64,000 nucleotides of DNA, from the NCBI GenBank assembly GCA_049115495.1, contig JAGDZV010000013.1:62001-126000 (forward strand), in the 5' to 3' direction. Below, in pieces: positions 51,771 to 59,510 of the stretch. Position numbers and translations under genes: made by a program. Position 1 is the stretch's first letter, and each line of letters starts with the position of its first letter. The notes beneath the pieces were generated by a model. That model was not told where the DNA came from. It was given only the letters and a program-made list of their open reading frames with translations, and ran no database searches. The stretch is from JACPUW01 sp049115495 (GTDB taxonomy: Bacteria > Bacteroidota > Bacteroidia > CAILMK01 > JACPUW01).

Positions 51771-52508
51771 TTGAAAAAACTACTTGTTTTAATCATTCTT
51801 TCCACCTTTACCTATGGTGTCTTTGCTCAAGGCAATCAATACATAAAAACCTACCGTTGCTATTTTATTAAGCTGTCAAAGAAGTTTGAAAATCAAGGCG
51901 ACTTCTACTACTCCAATGGCACTACGGCAGATACGGTTGATACGCTCAAATCATTGATAAACCAAGCCATAAATAAAAACAAAGTGCTTTGGGGTGGAAA
52001 ATTTGTAGCCGAGCCCATAATTATTTATTGCAAAACATATAAACAGTATCTCAAATATTCAAATGAATATACCGCTGGTTTAACACGGGTAACTTCAGTA
52101 AACACCTACCTAGTACTTTGGAAAGGAGGCCTAAATCTTGATGTAATTGCACATGAGCTATGCCATGCCGAGCTTTCGGCACGATTGGGAATATACAATC
52201 GTCTACTATTAATGCCTGGTTGGTTTGACGAAGGCTTAGCCATGCAGCTTGATGAAAGAGAAGAGTTTGATTGGAAAACTGATACTACTAACTTTTACGA
52301 ATATCTAAAGCCCATGCGCGGCTACCGAGCCTTTTGGGAAGGCAGCTTGTTTAAGGTTCAGAAGAACTACTGCTATGCAAAAATTGAAGTTGGCAATTGG
52401 CTGGGACCTGAACCATCAGAGAAACTTTACAAATTGGTAAAAGGCTTAGATGAAGGCACTGCGTTTATTCAACTTTACGAACAACTTGATCATAGAAATT
52501 TAGAATGA
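51771..52508 (+). CDS. Exported HExxH (gluzincin-like) protein
   Basis: This 245-residue exported protein starts at a TTG at 51771 (KKLLVLIILSTFTYGVFAQ signal peptide) directly after the ATP-grasp stop. The longer in-frame reading from 51666 overlaps that gene and is not credible. A zinc-protease pattern HELCHAELSARLG is followed by PGWFDEGLAMQ, the gluzincin third-ligand Glu motif (MA clan), near residues 125-155. No propeptide or other domain is recognised. Whether it is an active peptidase is untested, but all three zinc ligands and the catalytic Glu are present. Its stop overlaps the next ATG by four bases. Confidence 0.72.
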   Translation: MKKLLVLIILSTFTYGVFAQGNQYIKTYRCYFIKLSKKFENQGDFYYSNGTTADTVDTLKSLINQAINKNKVLWGGKFVAEPIIIYCKTYKQYLKYSNEYTAGLTRVTSVNTYLVLWKGGLNLDVIAHELCHAELSARLGIYNRLLLMPGWFDEGLAMQLDEREEFDWKTDTTNFYEYLKPMRGYRAFWEGSLFKVQKNYCYAKIEVGNWLGPEPSEKLYKLVKGLDEGTAFIQLYEQLDHRNLE

Positions 52509-52834
52509 TTGTAGCCATAACTGAGTTTAGATTAAAGCGCTTTTCTCTTTACTTTAAGGCATTAAAACTTGCTGCCAAAGCCCGAGAAGAAGCTCAAAGG
52601 GCAAAAGGAAATATATACTTAAAAACTGGAGGCAAGGGCTTTATGACTTTACGAACTTTATCGGCTTGGGAAACCATTGAAGACATGAAAGCATTTGTAA
52701 AAATGCCCGCTCACCTTGAAGCCATGCAACAAACAAGTTCAATCGCAACTTATACCAAAACAATGCACGTTGAGCTTGAAGAGCTACCCAGCTGGAAAAC
52801 AGCTTATAAAATGTTGCAAGAGCAAAAAAGTTAA
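52505..52834 (+). CDS. Small ferredoxin-like (ABM/DUF3291-type) protein
   Basis: This 109-residue protein without a signal peptide has the pattern of an antibiotic-biosynthesis-monooxygenase-type dimeric alpha-beta barrel: a first strand MIVAITEFRLK, a helix with KLAAKAREEAQ, GFMTLRTLSAWETIEDMKAFVKMPAHLEAM and a last strand KTMHVELEELP. The phrase TLSAWETIEDMKAFV is typical of DUF3291 relatives. The family binds heme or small aromatic ligands in some cases, but no ligand can be named here. It is ATGA-coupled to the HExxH gene and 30 bases from the DUF2141 gene. Confidence 0.6.
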   Translation: MIVAITEFRLKRFSLYFKALKLAAKAREEAQRAKGNIYLKTGGKGFMTLRTLSAWETIEDMKAFVKMPAHLEAMQQTSSIATYTKTMHVELEELPSWKTAYKMLQEQKS

Positions 52835-52864
52835 ACCATATACACAAGTAAGTGTTTCCACTCC

Positions 52865-53299
52865 ATGAAACGAATTCTGCTTTTTGGTTTTCTATTTACC
52901 GCTGCTCTTGGTTTTAAACCTGAAAAAACTCTAAATCTGAAAATTAGAATTGAAGGAATTGTAAACGACAAGGGAGAAATATGTGTAGCATTATTTGCTA
53001 AAAAGCAAGGATCTTCTTTTCCTGAAGATATTGAGAACTTGTATCAATACAAAATAGTGAAAGCGAGCCCCGATGGTGTATCAATTGAATTTCAAAATCT
53101 TCCATTAGGTACCTACGCATATAGCATTGTGCACGACTTTAATGGCAATAGATTTACCGATAAGAACTTTGCGGGTTACCCTACCGAGCCTTATGGATTT
53201 TCTACTAACTTTAAGCCACTTTTTTCGGCTCCTAATTTTAAAGATTGTGACTTTGTGCTTGACAAAGATCTTGAACACACTATCACGCTAATTCAATAA
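52865..53299 (+). CDS. DUF2141-domain exported protein
   Basis: This is a 144-residue exported protein of DUF2141. A short signal peptide (RILLFGFLFTAALG) precedes the conserved blocks GEICVALFAKKQGSSFP, FQNLPLGTYAYSIVHDFNGN, FTDKNFAGYPTEPYGFS and FKDCDFVLD. The HDFNGNxxxD motif near residue 95 resembles a calcium-type loop and is the family signature. The fold is probably a secreted beta sandwich; the function is unknown. It lies between the ABM-like gene and the diacylglycerol-kinase-like gene, in the same frame as the latter with 33 bases between stop and start. Confidence 0.85.
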   Translation: MKRILLFGFLFTAALGFKPEKTLNLKIRIEGIVNDKGEICVALFAKKQGSSFPEDIENLYQYKIVKASPDGVSIEFQNLPLGTYAYSIVHDFNGNRFTDKNFAGYPTEPYGFSTNFKPLFSAPNFKDCDFVLDKDLEHTITLIQ

Positions 53300-53332
53300 A
53301 TAATAGCCTTTATTTGTGCAAAGTATTATTCT

Positions 53333-54208
53333 CTGCGCAAAGTATTTGTAATAGCAAACCCCGTGGCGGGAAACGGTAAAACGGCTCAGTTTTTACCAAA
53401 AGTTGAATCAAGGCTTAATTCTGAAAGCATTGAATACCAGCTATTTTTAACTACGCATGATGAACTGGCTGATAAAATCATAAGTAAGAACCTTGACCAT
53501 AGCTTTACCGATCTATGGATTATTGGTGGAGATGGAACTTTTCACGAAGCCCTTAATGGTTTAAGAAGATTTGACTTACCCGTTTCAGTAATTCAAACCG
53601 GTACAGGAAATGATTTTGTAAAGGCACTGGGAAGAAACTGTACACCAGAGATAATGCTAGAAAGAGCTATTTATGCAGAACCGAAACCGATAGATATTGG
53701 AGTTTGTAATGGAAAACTTTTTCATAATGGCGTAGGCATTGGTTTTGACGGTTCTGTGGCGCACCGAGCTGCAGAGCTAAAAACCGAAACAAGCGGTTCA
53801 GTCTTGTCCTATTACCAAGCCATTGCCGAAGGCATTTTTGGTTACAGGGGTTTTGAAATGACAATTGAATCTGATGAAAAACGCATAATATCCAGGACCT
53901 TTATGATTACCGTGGCAAATGGAGTTGCTTTTGGTGGCGGCATGAAAGTTACGCCAAAGGCCAAAATAAACGATGGCTTATTGGATGTATGCCATGTAGA
54001 AAAAGTATCGGTTTTGGGTAGAATTTGGCGACTTCCTTTTTTAGTTGCAGGCAAACATGCCGGCCTACCTAAAGTGAATTATTATCAATCAAAAAAAGTT
54101 AAAATAAGGTCAAACTTTAAGCTTTCTGCTCATATTGATGGCGAAGTTTTTAAATCAAATGAATTTGAAATAAAGCTAGCAGACTTTAAGCTTTTGCTGC
54201 GCTTTTAG
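53333..54208 (+). CDS. Diacylglycerol kinase-like lipid kinase, apparent CTG start
   Basis: This is a DagK/YegS-type lipid kinase of about 291 residues. The ATP-binding GGDGTFHEALNGL, the IQTGTGNDFVKALG loop and the C-terminal beta sandwich with GGGMKVTPKAKINDGLLDVC and HIDGEVF are present. The N-terminal family motif IANPVAGNGK lies before the first standard start (GTG 53363), so the gene must begin earlier, yet no ATG, GTG or TTG lies in frame between the upstream TAA (53297) and that point. CTG at 53333 gives LRKVFVIANPVAGNGK, exactly where other family members have their Met, and is my choice. A 13-base direct repeat with 19-base period surrounds it. An unseen frameshift is the alternative. 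It overlaps lgt by 23 bases tail to tail. Confidence 0.8.
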   Translation: MRKVFVIANPVAGNGKTAQFLPKVESRLNSESIEYQLFLTTHDELADKIISKNLDHSFTDLWIIGGDGTFHEALNGLRRFDLPVSVIQTGTGNDFVKALGRNCTPEIMLERAIYAEPKPIDIGVCNGKLFHNGVGIGFDGSVAHRAAELKTETSGSVLSYYQAIAEGIFGYRGFEMTIESDEKRIISRTFMITVANGVAFGGGMKVTPKAKINDGLLDVCHVEKVSVLGRIWRLPFLVAGKHAGLPKVNYYQSKKVKIRSNFKLSAHIDGEVFKSNEFEIKLADFKLLLRF

Positions 54209-55013
54209 ATTTTGCCTTTTTACTCAAGTAGTAATACATGTAAGCCGCTCCTCCAAAAATGAATATACTTATAAACTGTGAGTGGCTTAACCAACCGTCC
54301 ATTATAAAACCACGGGCTTCATCACCCCTAAATTCTTCAATTATTGATCGGCCTACACTGTATAGCATCAAATAAATTGGAAAAAGCTGTCCGTCAAATT
54401 TCTTTTTACTCTTTACAAAAAACAATACTGAAAGAATAATAACCAACATGCTTACACTAAACAATTGTGTTGGCCATAGCGGTGTATCAAGTGGGCGGGC
54501 GCTGCAAGCAGGATCAGAAAACACTACACCCAACCAAGAATCAGTAGGTACACCATGACAACAACCTGCCATAAAACAGCCCATTCTACCAAACATGTGA
54601 ACTAATGCACCACCAATGGCAATTACATCAATCATTTTAAGCGCAGGGATTTTCTTCTTCTTAAAAAACCAATAAAGTGTTGGAAAAGCAAAAATCATTG
54701 AACCATAGAATACAAACCCATTTCCTATGTCTTTGTACCAGTTGCCATTGTTAAAATAGTGGCCGGGATCTTCTAAATAAAAGAAAAATTTACCCCCAAC
54801 AAAACCTGCCAGAATTAACCACAAAAACATATCGGTAATGGTGTCTTTATCAACTCCAAACTTTTTGGCTTCGCGTGTTCCATAAAACCACGATGCCAAA
54901 ATGCCCATGGCAATTAAGGTACCATAAGTTTTGGGGCTAATGGTTTCTGGCAAAAAACCAAGTGTATTTAAAAGCCATTGGGGTAGGTGCCACTCAAATA
55001 ATACCGGATGCAT
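54186..55013 (-). CDS. lgt: Prolipoprotein diacylglyceryl transferase
   Basis: Lgt is the inner-membrane enzyme that transfers diacylglycerol from phosphatidylglycerol to the lipobox cysteine of lipoproteins. Seven hydrophobic helices are visible. The family motif GRMGCFMAGCCHG (about residues 137-150) contains the essential Arg, and ETISPKTYGTLIAMGILASWFYG, FLWLILAGFVGGKFFFYLED, PTQLFSVSMLV and RSIIEEFRGDEARGF are typical. The length of 275 residues is normal. The cysteine-rich version of the signature is common outside Proteobacteria. It is a single-gene unit, tail to tail with the lipid kinase gene. An inverted repeat CTTTG-TGTG-CAAAG lies at about 55024-55037 upstream of the start. Confidence 0.9.
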   Translation of the reverse strand: MHPVLFEWHLPQWLLNTLGFLPETISPKTYGTLIAMGILASWFYGTREAKKFGVDKDTITDMFLWLILAGFVGGKFFFYLEDPGHYFNNGNWYKDIGNGFVFYGSMIFAFPTLYWFFKKKKIPALKMIDVIAIGGALVHMFGRMGCFMAGCCHGVPTDSWLGVVFSDPACSARPLDTPLWPTQLFSVSMLVIILSVLFFVKSKKKFDGQLFPIYLMLYSVGRSIIEEFRGDEARGFIMDGWLSHSQFISIFIFGGAAYMYYYLSKKAKSKSAAKA

Positions 55014-55095
55014 ATATACTTTTGCTTTGTGTGCAAAGTTTACGGTTTTGTTAAACTAGCAACACAGTTTTGCAAAGCTTAACCATTTTTTCGCT

Positions 55096-55743
55096 GTGAC
55101 ACTGAATGAAATCACTAAGATAATCCATCAAAAAATCAATTCTGGTAATCTTCCGGGACCTAATGCACAATATGCCATGTCGTCAATTGGCAGAAAGAGT
55201 AGAGTACATAGTGAGTTTGGTAAAAAGGAACATAAAAAAAGTGCCGTTCTAATTCTGCTCTATGAGAAAAATGGCCAGGTATATTTTCCTTTAACTCAAA
55301 GAAGAAGCTATAAAGGTGTACATAGTGGACAGGTAAGTTTGCCCGGCGGAAAGCAAGAGTTAGAAGATTATGACCTTAGCCATACGGCGATTAGAGAAAC
55401 GCATGAAGAAGTTGGCGTAAACCGCAATAGCATTCAACTTATTGGCCAGCTCACTGATTTATACATCCCTCCATCAAACCATCATGTACATCCTTATGTT
55501 GGGTGCATAACGCATGCTCCTAACTTTGTAAATGATGAACGCGAAGTTGAAGAATTATTAGAAACACCGCTAGAAATTTTACTTGATGATTCTATTATTT
55601 CTGAAACTAAAATTGATATGGGAAACGGTTTAAAAATCAAAACCCCATATTTCAACATGCATGAAAGGGTTATTTGGGGTGCTACGGCAATGATACTTAA
55701 TGAGTTTAAAGAATTAATTGCACCAAGCCGCAGAGCTTTGTAG
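55096..55743 (+). CDS. Nudix CoA pyrophosphatase-like hydrolase
   Basis: This is a 215-residue Nudix hydrolase. The sequence LTQRRSYKGVHSGQVSLPGG is the UPF0035 (CoA pyrophosphatase) signature that precedes the Nudix box, and GGKQELEDYDLSHTAIRETHEEVGV-type residues supply the REtxEEvG metal site. CoA-specific family members have this same one-residue-longer spacing. The start is GTG at 55096; no ATG fits. It probably cleaves CoA or oxidised CoA into phosphopantetheine and 3',5'-ADP. It is divergent from lgt with an 82-base gap, and a long gene-free gap follows. Confidence 0.88.
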   Translation: MTLNEITKIIHQKINSGNLPGPNAQYAMSSIGRKSRVHSEFGKKEHKKSAVLILLYEKNGQVYFPLTQRRSYKGVHSGQVSLPGGKQELEDYDLSHTAIRETHEEVGVNRNSIQLIGQLTDLYIPPSNHHVHPYVGCITHAPNFVNDEREVEELLETPLEILLDDSIISETKIDMGNGLKIKTPYFNMHERVIWGATAMILNEFKELIAPSRRAL

Positions 55744-56303
55744 TTTGAGTATTTCTCGAGAAACCACTGGGACGTTTTTAGTTTATGTGAATTTATGGGC
55801 CATTTACAATTCTTGCTATTCCTCTTTTAAGTAATGAGAAATTAAAATTGATCAAAAACTAAGTTTAAGTTTCGCGATTTTTTAATTAGCTGAGAACTGC
55901 TTTTTATAAGTTTGAATTATATGCCCAACCGACTTCAATTCTGAAATCACCCTATTTTGAGCATGCGGATTTTTACAAGAAGTTTAATATTTCAATTTAG
56001 CTTCCAAAAAAGCAGAGTACCGTTCTAACGGCGGTATTTAATCCCATTGATGATTAATTAGACACACAATATTTCTTCATAAATTGATTTAAATAAACCC
56101 CTCCTAATGTTCTGTGAATATCAATACGAATCCCTATTATCTTGACACTAACTCATTTTTGAGCATCCCAAAAAAATCACCAAAACAAAAAACATATCCA
56201 ATAAGTATTACGCCATTCTGCGCCCTCGCCATATCAAAACCAGGCCCAGCATTATAGCACCTAAGTAAAATCCCAAAATACTTATAACCTTTGTTGATAT
56301 TAA
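55744..56303. other. Gene-free region of 560 bases
   Basis: I see no gene, tRNA or convincing terminator here. A 12-bp perfect palindrome TTTCTCGAGAAA lies at 55752-55763, just past the Nudix stop, and a TACCG ... CGGTA inverted repeat lies near 56020-56038. The rest is AT-rich without open frames of useful size. The promoter of the rluE-like gene should be in the last 60 bases (a near-match AACCTTTG occurs shortly before its ATG). Confidence 0.5.
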
Positions 56304-56867
56304 ATGACAAAACATAACCATTACATCATTTACAAACCCTTTGGCATGCTTAGCCAATTTGTTAATAATAAAACTCGCAAGAAACCATTGCTGAGCGAAT
56401 TATTTGACTTTGCTATTGGCACTATGGCCATTGGCAGACTTGATGCGCAAAGTGAAGGCTTATTATTTTTAACAACTCACGGAAAACTCAGCGAAGAAAT
56501 TAGAAGCCGAAAAGTAGAGAAAGAATATTGGGTTCAGATTGACGGTACAATCACTCAAGAAGCAATAGAAAAACTTTGCACAGGAACTATAATAACTGTA
56601 AATAAGACTCATTACAAAACACAGCCCTGTAATGTAGAAAAAATTGAAGAACCCAATTTACCTGAGCGGGGAAGAAAAATAAGAGACAAACGCCATGGCC
56701 CTACAAGCTGGTTATCAATAACCCTAACTGAAGGGAAAAATCGTCAGGTTAGAAAAATGACCGCATCTGTAGGTTTCCCTACACTTAGATTGGTGAGATA
56801 CAGAATTGGAAATATAACACTTGATGGTATGAATCCCGGTGAAGTTATAGAAGTAACTAACTTTTAG
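56304..56867 (+). CDS. rluE: RluE-like 23S rRNA pseudouridine synthase
   Basis: This 187-residue pseudouridine synthase belongs to the RsuA/RluB/RluE/RluF family. The catalytic motif is GRLDAQSEGLLFLT (Asp near residue 47), preceded by YIIYKPFGMLSQF (family KPxGxLxQ) and followed by EKEYWVQIDG and the C-terminal TEGKNRQVRKMTASVGFPTLRLVR block. There is no S4 domain, as in E. coli RluE, which modifies U2457 of 23S rRNA. Length and lack of S4 support RluE, but target specificity is inferred. It converges on the MFS gene with only nine bases between. Confidence 0.88.
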   Translation: MTKHNHYIIYKPFGMLSQFVNNKTRKKPLLSELFDFAIGTMAIGRLDAQSEGLLFLTTHGKLSEEIRSRKVEKEYWVQIDGTITQEAIEKLCTGTIITVNKTHYKTQPCNVEKIEEPNLPERGRKIRDKRHGPTSWLSITLTEGKNRQVRKMTASVGFPTLRLVRYRIGNITLDGMNPGEVIEVTNF

Positions 56868-56876
56868 CCCAACCTG

Positions 56877-58046
56877 TTATTTAAAATTCCGATTAAAACT
56901 AATGGCCATTATTAATACCAAGACCATTAGACTAGCGCCAATTGTAAACGGCAAGTGATAAAGTACGCCGTATAACGTTGCGCTAAATATAAAACCAACA
57001 GCACGGCCCAAAGACGCCATGCTTTGGTTAATACCAAGCATTATGCCCTGCTCTTTTTGGTTGCTGTATTTACTAACCAACGCGGTTGAAGCTGGCATAA
57101 GCATTGAATTACCAAAAGCGAGTAAGGTCATTGACAGTAACTCAACAGGGTAAAACCAAGCTTGTGAAGGCGTGGCTAAAATAGCCAAACCAATACCCAA
57201 TGAAATACTGCCGACAATTAACATTTTCTTTTCTCCTATTTTTTTTGATGCAATACCCACTACTGCACCCTGAAAAATAGCCGACATAAATCCGATGAAC
57301 ATAAAAACATAACCTATTTCTCTTTCAGTTAAGCCATAGCGTTCGGCCCAAAGCAAAGCCGCTGCCAACTGCATTAGGGCAAAGGCCACTATAAAAATGA
57401 AATTCATTGAAATTACGCTTCTGGTTTGCGGCACTCTAAAAGCTCTAACAATACCATTAAGGGGATTTACCTTCAGCTTAATGCTGTGGTTTTTATCTTT
57501 TAAAGACTCAGGAAGTATAAAGGTAACTACCAGTAGATTTATTACGCATAGCGCTACAAGGGTATAACCTACCACTTCAATTCCATAGCTTTCTTTTAAA
57601 ATACCACCCAAAGGTGGACCAAAAATAAAACCCAATCCAAAAGCCGCCCCAATAATTCCAAATGCTTTGGCGCGTTCTTCTGTCGGTGTAATATCTGAGA
57701 TATATGCCTGTGCTGCTCCTAAATTGGCCGAACCTACTCCATTTAATAATCTAGCTACAAAAAGTAATGGTATTGTTGCTGCATGTGCAAAAAGACCATA
57801 CCCTACAATATTTACAAGTAAGCTCCCTGTTATTATTGGTTTTCTACCAAATCTATCGCTAATGCTCCCCATTAAAGGCGAAAACAGAAACTGCACCATA
57901 GGAAAAATGAAGCCAACAACACTTACCATAAAGTCTGATGCACCAAGCTCTTTACTGTAGGTAGGAAGAATAGGAATAATTATACCAAAACCTAGTAAAT
58001 CAATAAAAATGGTAAGGAATAATATGGCTAGGGGTTTCGATTTCAT
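56877..58046 (-). CDS. MFS transporter of the TetA-like drug exporter group
   Basis: This 389-residue inner-membrane protein has 12 predicted helices. FIDLLGFGIIIPILPTYSKELGAS starts helix 1 in the pattern of TetA/tetracycline-type H+ antiporters. Motif A appears as GSISDRFGRKPII, and GAAFGLGFIFGPPLGGIL is motif C of exporters. The substrate is unknown; similarity to TetA is of group, not proof of resistance. It starts at the ATG at 58046 with an exact TAnnTTTG box 18 bases upstream. It converges on the rluE-like gene. Confidence 0.88.
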   Translation of the reverse strand: MKSKPLAILFLTIFIDLLGFGIIIPILPTYSKELGASDFMVSVVGFIFPMVQFLFSPLMGSISDRFGRKPIITGSLLVNIVGYGLFAHAATIPLLFVARLLNGVGSANLGAAQAYISDITPTEERAKAFGIIGAAFGLGFIFGPPLGGILKESYGIEVVGYTLVALCVINLLVVTFILPESLKDKNHSIKLKVNPLNGIVRAFRVPQTRSVISMNFIFIVAFALMQLAAALLWAERYGLTEREIGYVFMFIGFMSAIFQGAVVGIASKKIGEKKMLIVGSISLGIGLAILATPSQAWFYPVELLSMTLLAFGNSMLMPASTALVSKYSNQKEQGIMLGINQSMASLGRAVGFIFSATLYGVLYHLPFTIGASLMVLVLIMAISFNRNFK

Positions 58047-58064
58047 TTATTCGCTTAAAGGCGG

Positions 58065-58072
58065 CAAATGTA
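58065..58072 (-). promoter_or_regulatory. TAnnTTTG promoter element of the MFS gene
   Basis: The minus strand reads TACATTTG, an exact TAnnTTTG, with 18 bases to the ATG at 58046. The distance equals that at rpiB. Confidence 0.5.
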
Positions 58073-58184
58073 GGCCAAGCCTTTAGTCTTAAACTAAAAA
58101 ACCGCATGCATACACATACGGTTTAGCCATAACCATTTCAGAGTCGGTTTTTATTGATACAAATTTGATGCAATTCAAATTCTA

Positions 58185-58210
58185 AAAAATCACCCAAAAG
58201 GGTGATTTTT
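58185..58210. terminator. Bidirectional intrinsic terminator hairpin in the gene-free gap
   Basis: A perfect 11-bp stem (AAAAATCACCC / GGGTGATTTTT) with a 4-base AAAA loop has T-runs on both strands. No intact gene ends beside it: the MFS gene starts 140 bases away and the tRNA has its own terminator. It may mark the end of a lost gene (see the 64-codon open frame at 58190-58384). Confidence 0.65.
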
Positions 58211-58418
58211 CAATTTACTTACCGTTGTATGCAAAAGGTGTAAAAACAAATAATTCTTCAATTTTTTAGAATAGGGTGGGCGCTCAACTAACTGTTTTAA
58301 GCCAGTAAAATCCATTTGTACCGTCAAGTGCCCTTCAGAAAACTTAGCAGAACGACGTTTTGAATAGATGTAACTTATTGGAAATTAAAAACCTCATTTT
58401 GGTCCGAGCAACTAAACT

Positions 58419-58634
58419 GCTGGCTCGAGCTTGTAGCTCGTGCCAACACCATATAAGTAAGGCAACACAAGCCATTACCCAAACACCTATTTAGTTTTAA
58501 AATTTTGAATAATGTTAGCAATGAGAAAGTTATGAGTTCGATGAAAAACAAACTATTTGATTACTATACTGCATCCATAAGCCGCAAATACAAAATATAT
58601 GAACGGGAGATACGAGCTACAAGCTCGCACCAGC
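58419..58634. repeat. Inverted-repeat-bounded element, MITE or REPIN candidate
   Basis: A 23-bp sequence at 58419-58441 recurs inverted at 58612-58634 with 21 of 23 matches. Each contains the internal palindrome CGAGCT-TGT-AGCTCG. The 170 bases between have no recognised gene; a 44-codon frame from 58532 runs through the right copy. Size and ends suit a small non-autonomous mobile element or a paired REP. No target duplication was recognised. Confidence 0.5.
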
Positions 58635-58644
58635 TAGGAAAATT

Positions 58645-58670
58645 AAAAACCCCCACCGTTTGGTGAGGGT
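58645..58670 (-). terminator. Intrinsic terminator of the tRNA gene
   Basis: On the minus strand ACCCTCACC, an AAAC loop and GGTGGGGGT form a 9-bp stem with one mismatch, followed by TTTTAATTTT. It begins five bases after the tRNA 3' end. Confidence 0.8.
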
Positions 58671-58674
58671 TTGT

Positions 58675-58747
58675 GGGCCCACCTGGGCTCGAACCAGGGA
58701 CCCCTTGATTATGAGTCAAGTGCTCTAACCAACTGAGCTATAGGCCC
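58675..58747 (-). tRNA. tRNA with CAU anticodon, probably tRNA-Ile2
   Basis: This is a 73-base cloverleaf on the minus strand. The acceptor GGGCCTA pairs with TGGGCCC; the D-arm is GCTCAGTTGGTTAGAGC; the anticodon stem CTTGA/TCAAG holds the loop CTCATAA (anticodon CAU); and the T-arm is CCTGG-TTCGAGC-CCAGG. CCA is not encoded, and the discriminator base is A. CAU can mean elongator Met or the AUA-reading Ile2, whose C34 is changed to lysidine by TilS. Acceptor pairs C4-G69 and C5-G68 are the features TilS recognises in E. coli, so Ile2 is favoured. Initiator Met is excluded because the anticodon stem lacks three G-C pairs. Confidence 0.93.
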
Positions 58748-58869
58748 AAAATGAATTGCTTCATTTTATCGGTCGGCAAAAGTAAATGCTAAAAGCAAAT
58801 TTTGCGTGTATAAAAATATCTTTTTTCATGTTGTTGTCTATTTCAAGCCCTTTTACAACATTTGAACCC

Positions 58870-59487
58870 ATGATTAAATACATTGTTTTTGACCTTGGTG
58901 CTGTAATTCTTGATATAGATCTTGATGCCTATGTTACTGAACTAAAAAGGTTAGCGCCAAATGCTAAATTCGACTTTGACCATAATAAGCATCATTTTTA
59001 CGCCGATTATGAAAAAGGACTTATCGCTGAAAATGAATTCTTTAATGAAATGGCAAAAGCCCTTAATCATGAATTAACCATTGAAGAACTTGCAAAGGCT
59101 TGGTCAAAAATTTTACTTAAACCCTTTGCTGAAGCCAAGGTATTTATTGAATCGTTAGGCAAAGATTTTAGAACCTTTATTTTAAGTAACACCAACCATA
59201 CCCACAGGGTACAATTTGACAAAATTTTTAATGATGAATGGGGTCAAAATCGGTTTTACGAGCTTTTTGAAAAGACATACTACTCTTTTGACATGAAAAT
59301 GATTAAGCCTAACCCTAACATTTTCTCACAAGTTATAACTGAACAAGGCCTTAAACCAGAAGAAACCCTATTTATTGACGATAATTTAGACAATATTAAA
59401 TCTGCCGAAAAATTAGGTTTAAAGGCTTGGCATTTTAAAGGGCAACAAGACTGGATATCCATTTCAGAAAAATACCTAAATCAATAA
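58870..59487 (+). CDS. HAD-IA family phosphatase, YihX-like
   Basis: This 205-residue cytoplasmic HAD hydrolase has motif I reading IVFDLGAVILDID, where the usual second Asp is replaced as in YihX (FDLGNVIxDID). Motif II is in FILSNTNHTHRVQFD, motif III is the Lys of MIKPNPNIF, and motif IV is LFIDDNLDNIKSAEKLG. YihX in E. coli is a glucose-1-phosphate phosphatase; the same substrate is possible but not proven. The ATG at 58870 is chosen over 58786 because the family's first strand starts there and a one-mismatch promoter box (AACATTTG, 58857-58864) sits five bases before it. Confidence 0.88.
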   Translation: MIKYIVFDLGAVILDIDLDAYVTELKRLAPNAKFDFDHNKHHFYADYEKGLIAENEFFNEMAKALNHELTIEELAKAWSKILLKPFAEAKVFIESLGKDFRTFILSNTNHTHRVQFDKIFNDEWGQNRFYELFEKTYYSFDMKMIKPNPNIFSQVITEQGLKPEETLFIDDNLDNIKSAEKLGLKAWHFKGQQDWISISEKYLNQ

Positions 59488-59498
59488 TTACTTAGAAC

Positions 59499-59506
59499 TA
59501 CTTTTG
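59499..59506 (+). promoter_or_regulatory. TAnnTTTG promoter element of the lipoprotein gene
   Basis: TACTTTTG matches the consensus and ends four bases (AAGT) before the ATG at 59511, the same spacing as at hldD, tatC and the DUF294 gene. It lies 12 bases after the stop of the HAD gene, so this gene has its own start of transcription despite the short gap. Confidence 0.5.
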
Positions 59507-59510
59507 AAGT

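Noticed and set aside
56877..58046. Tetracycline-resistance gene
   Set aside because: The protein shares the TetA-like transporter group motifs, but no tetR, mobile context or substrate-specific evidence is present, so only a generic exporter can be claimed.
58532..58666. 44-codon ORF starting with ATG between the inverted repeats near the tRNA
   Set aside because: It runs through the right inverted repeat and ends inside the tRNA terminator, which is not expected of a real gene; no recognisable motif.
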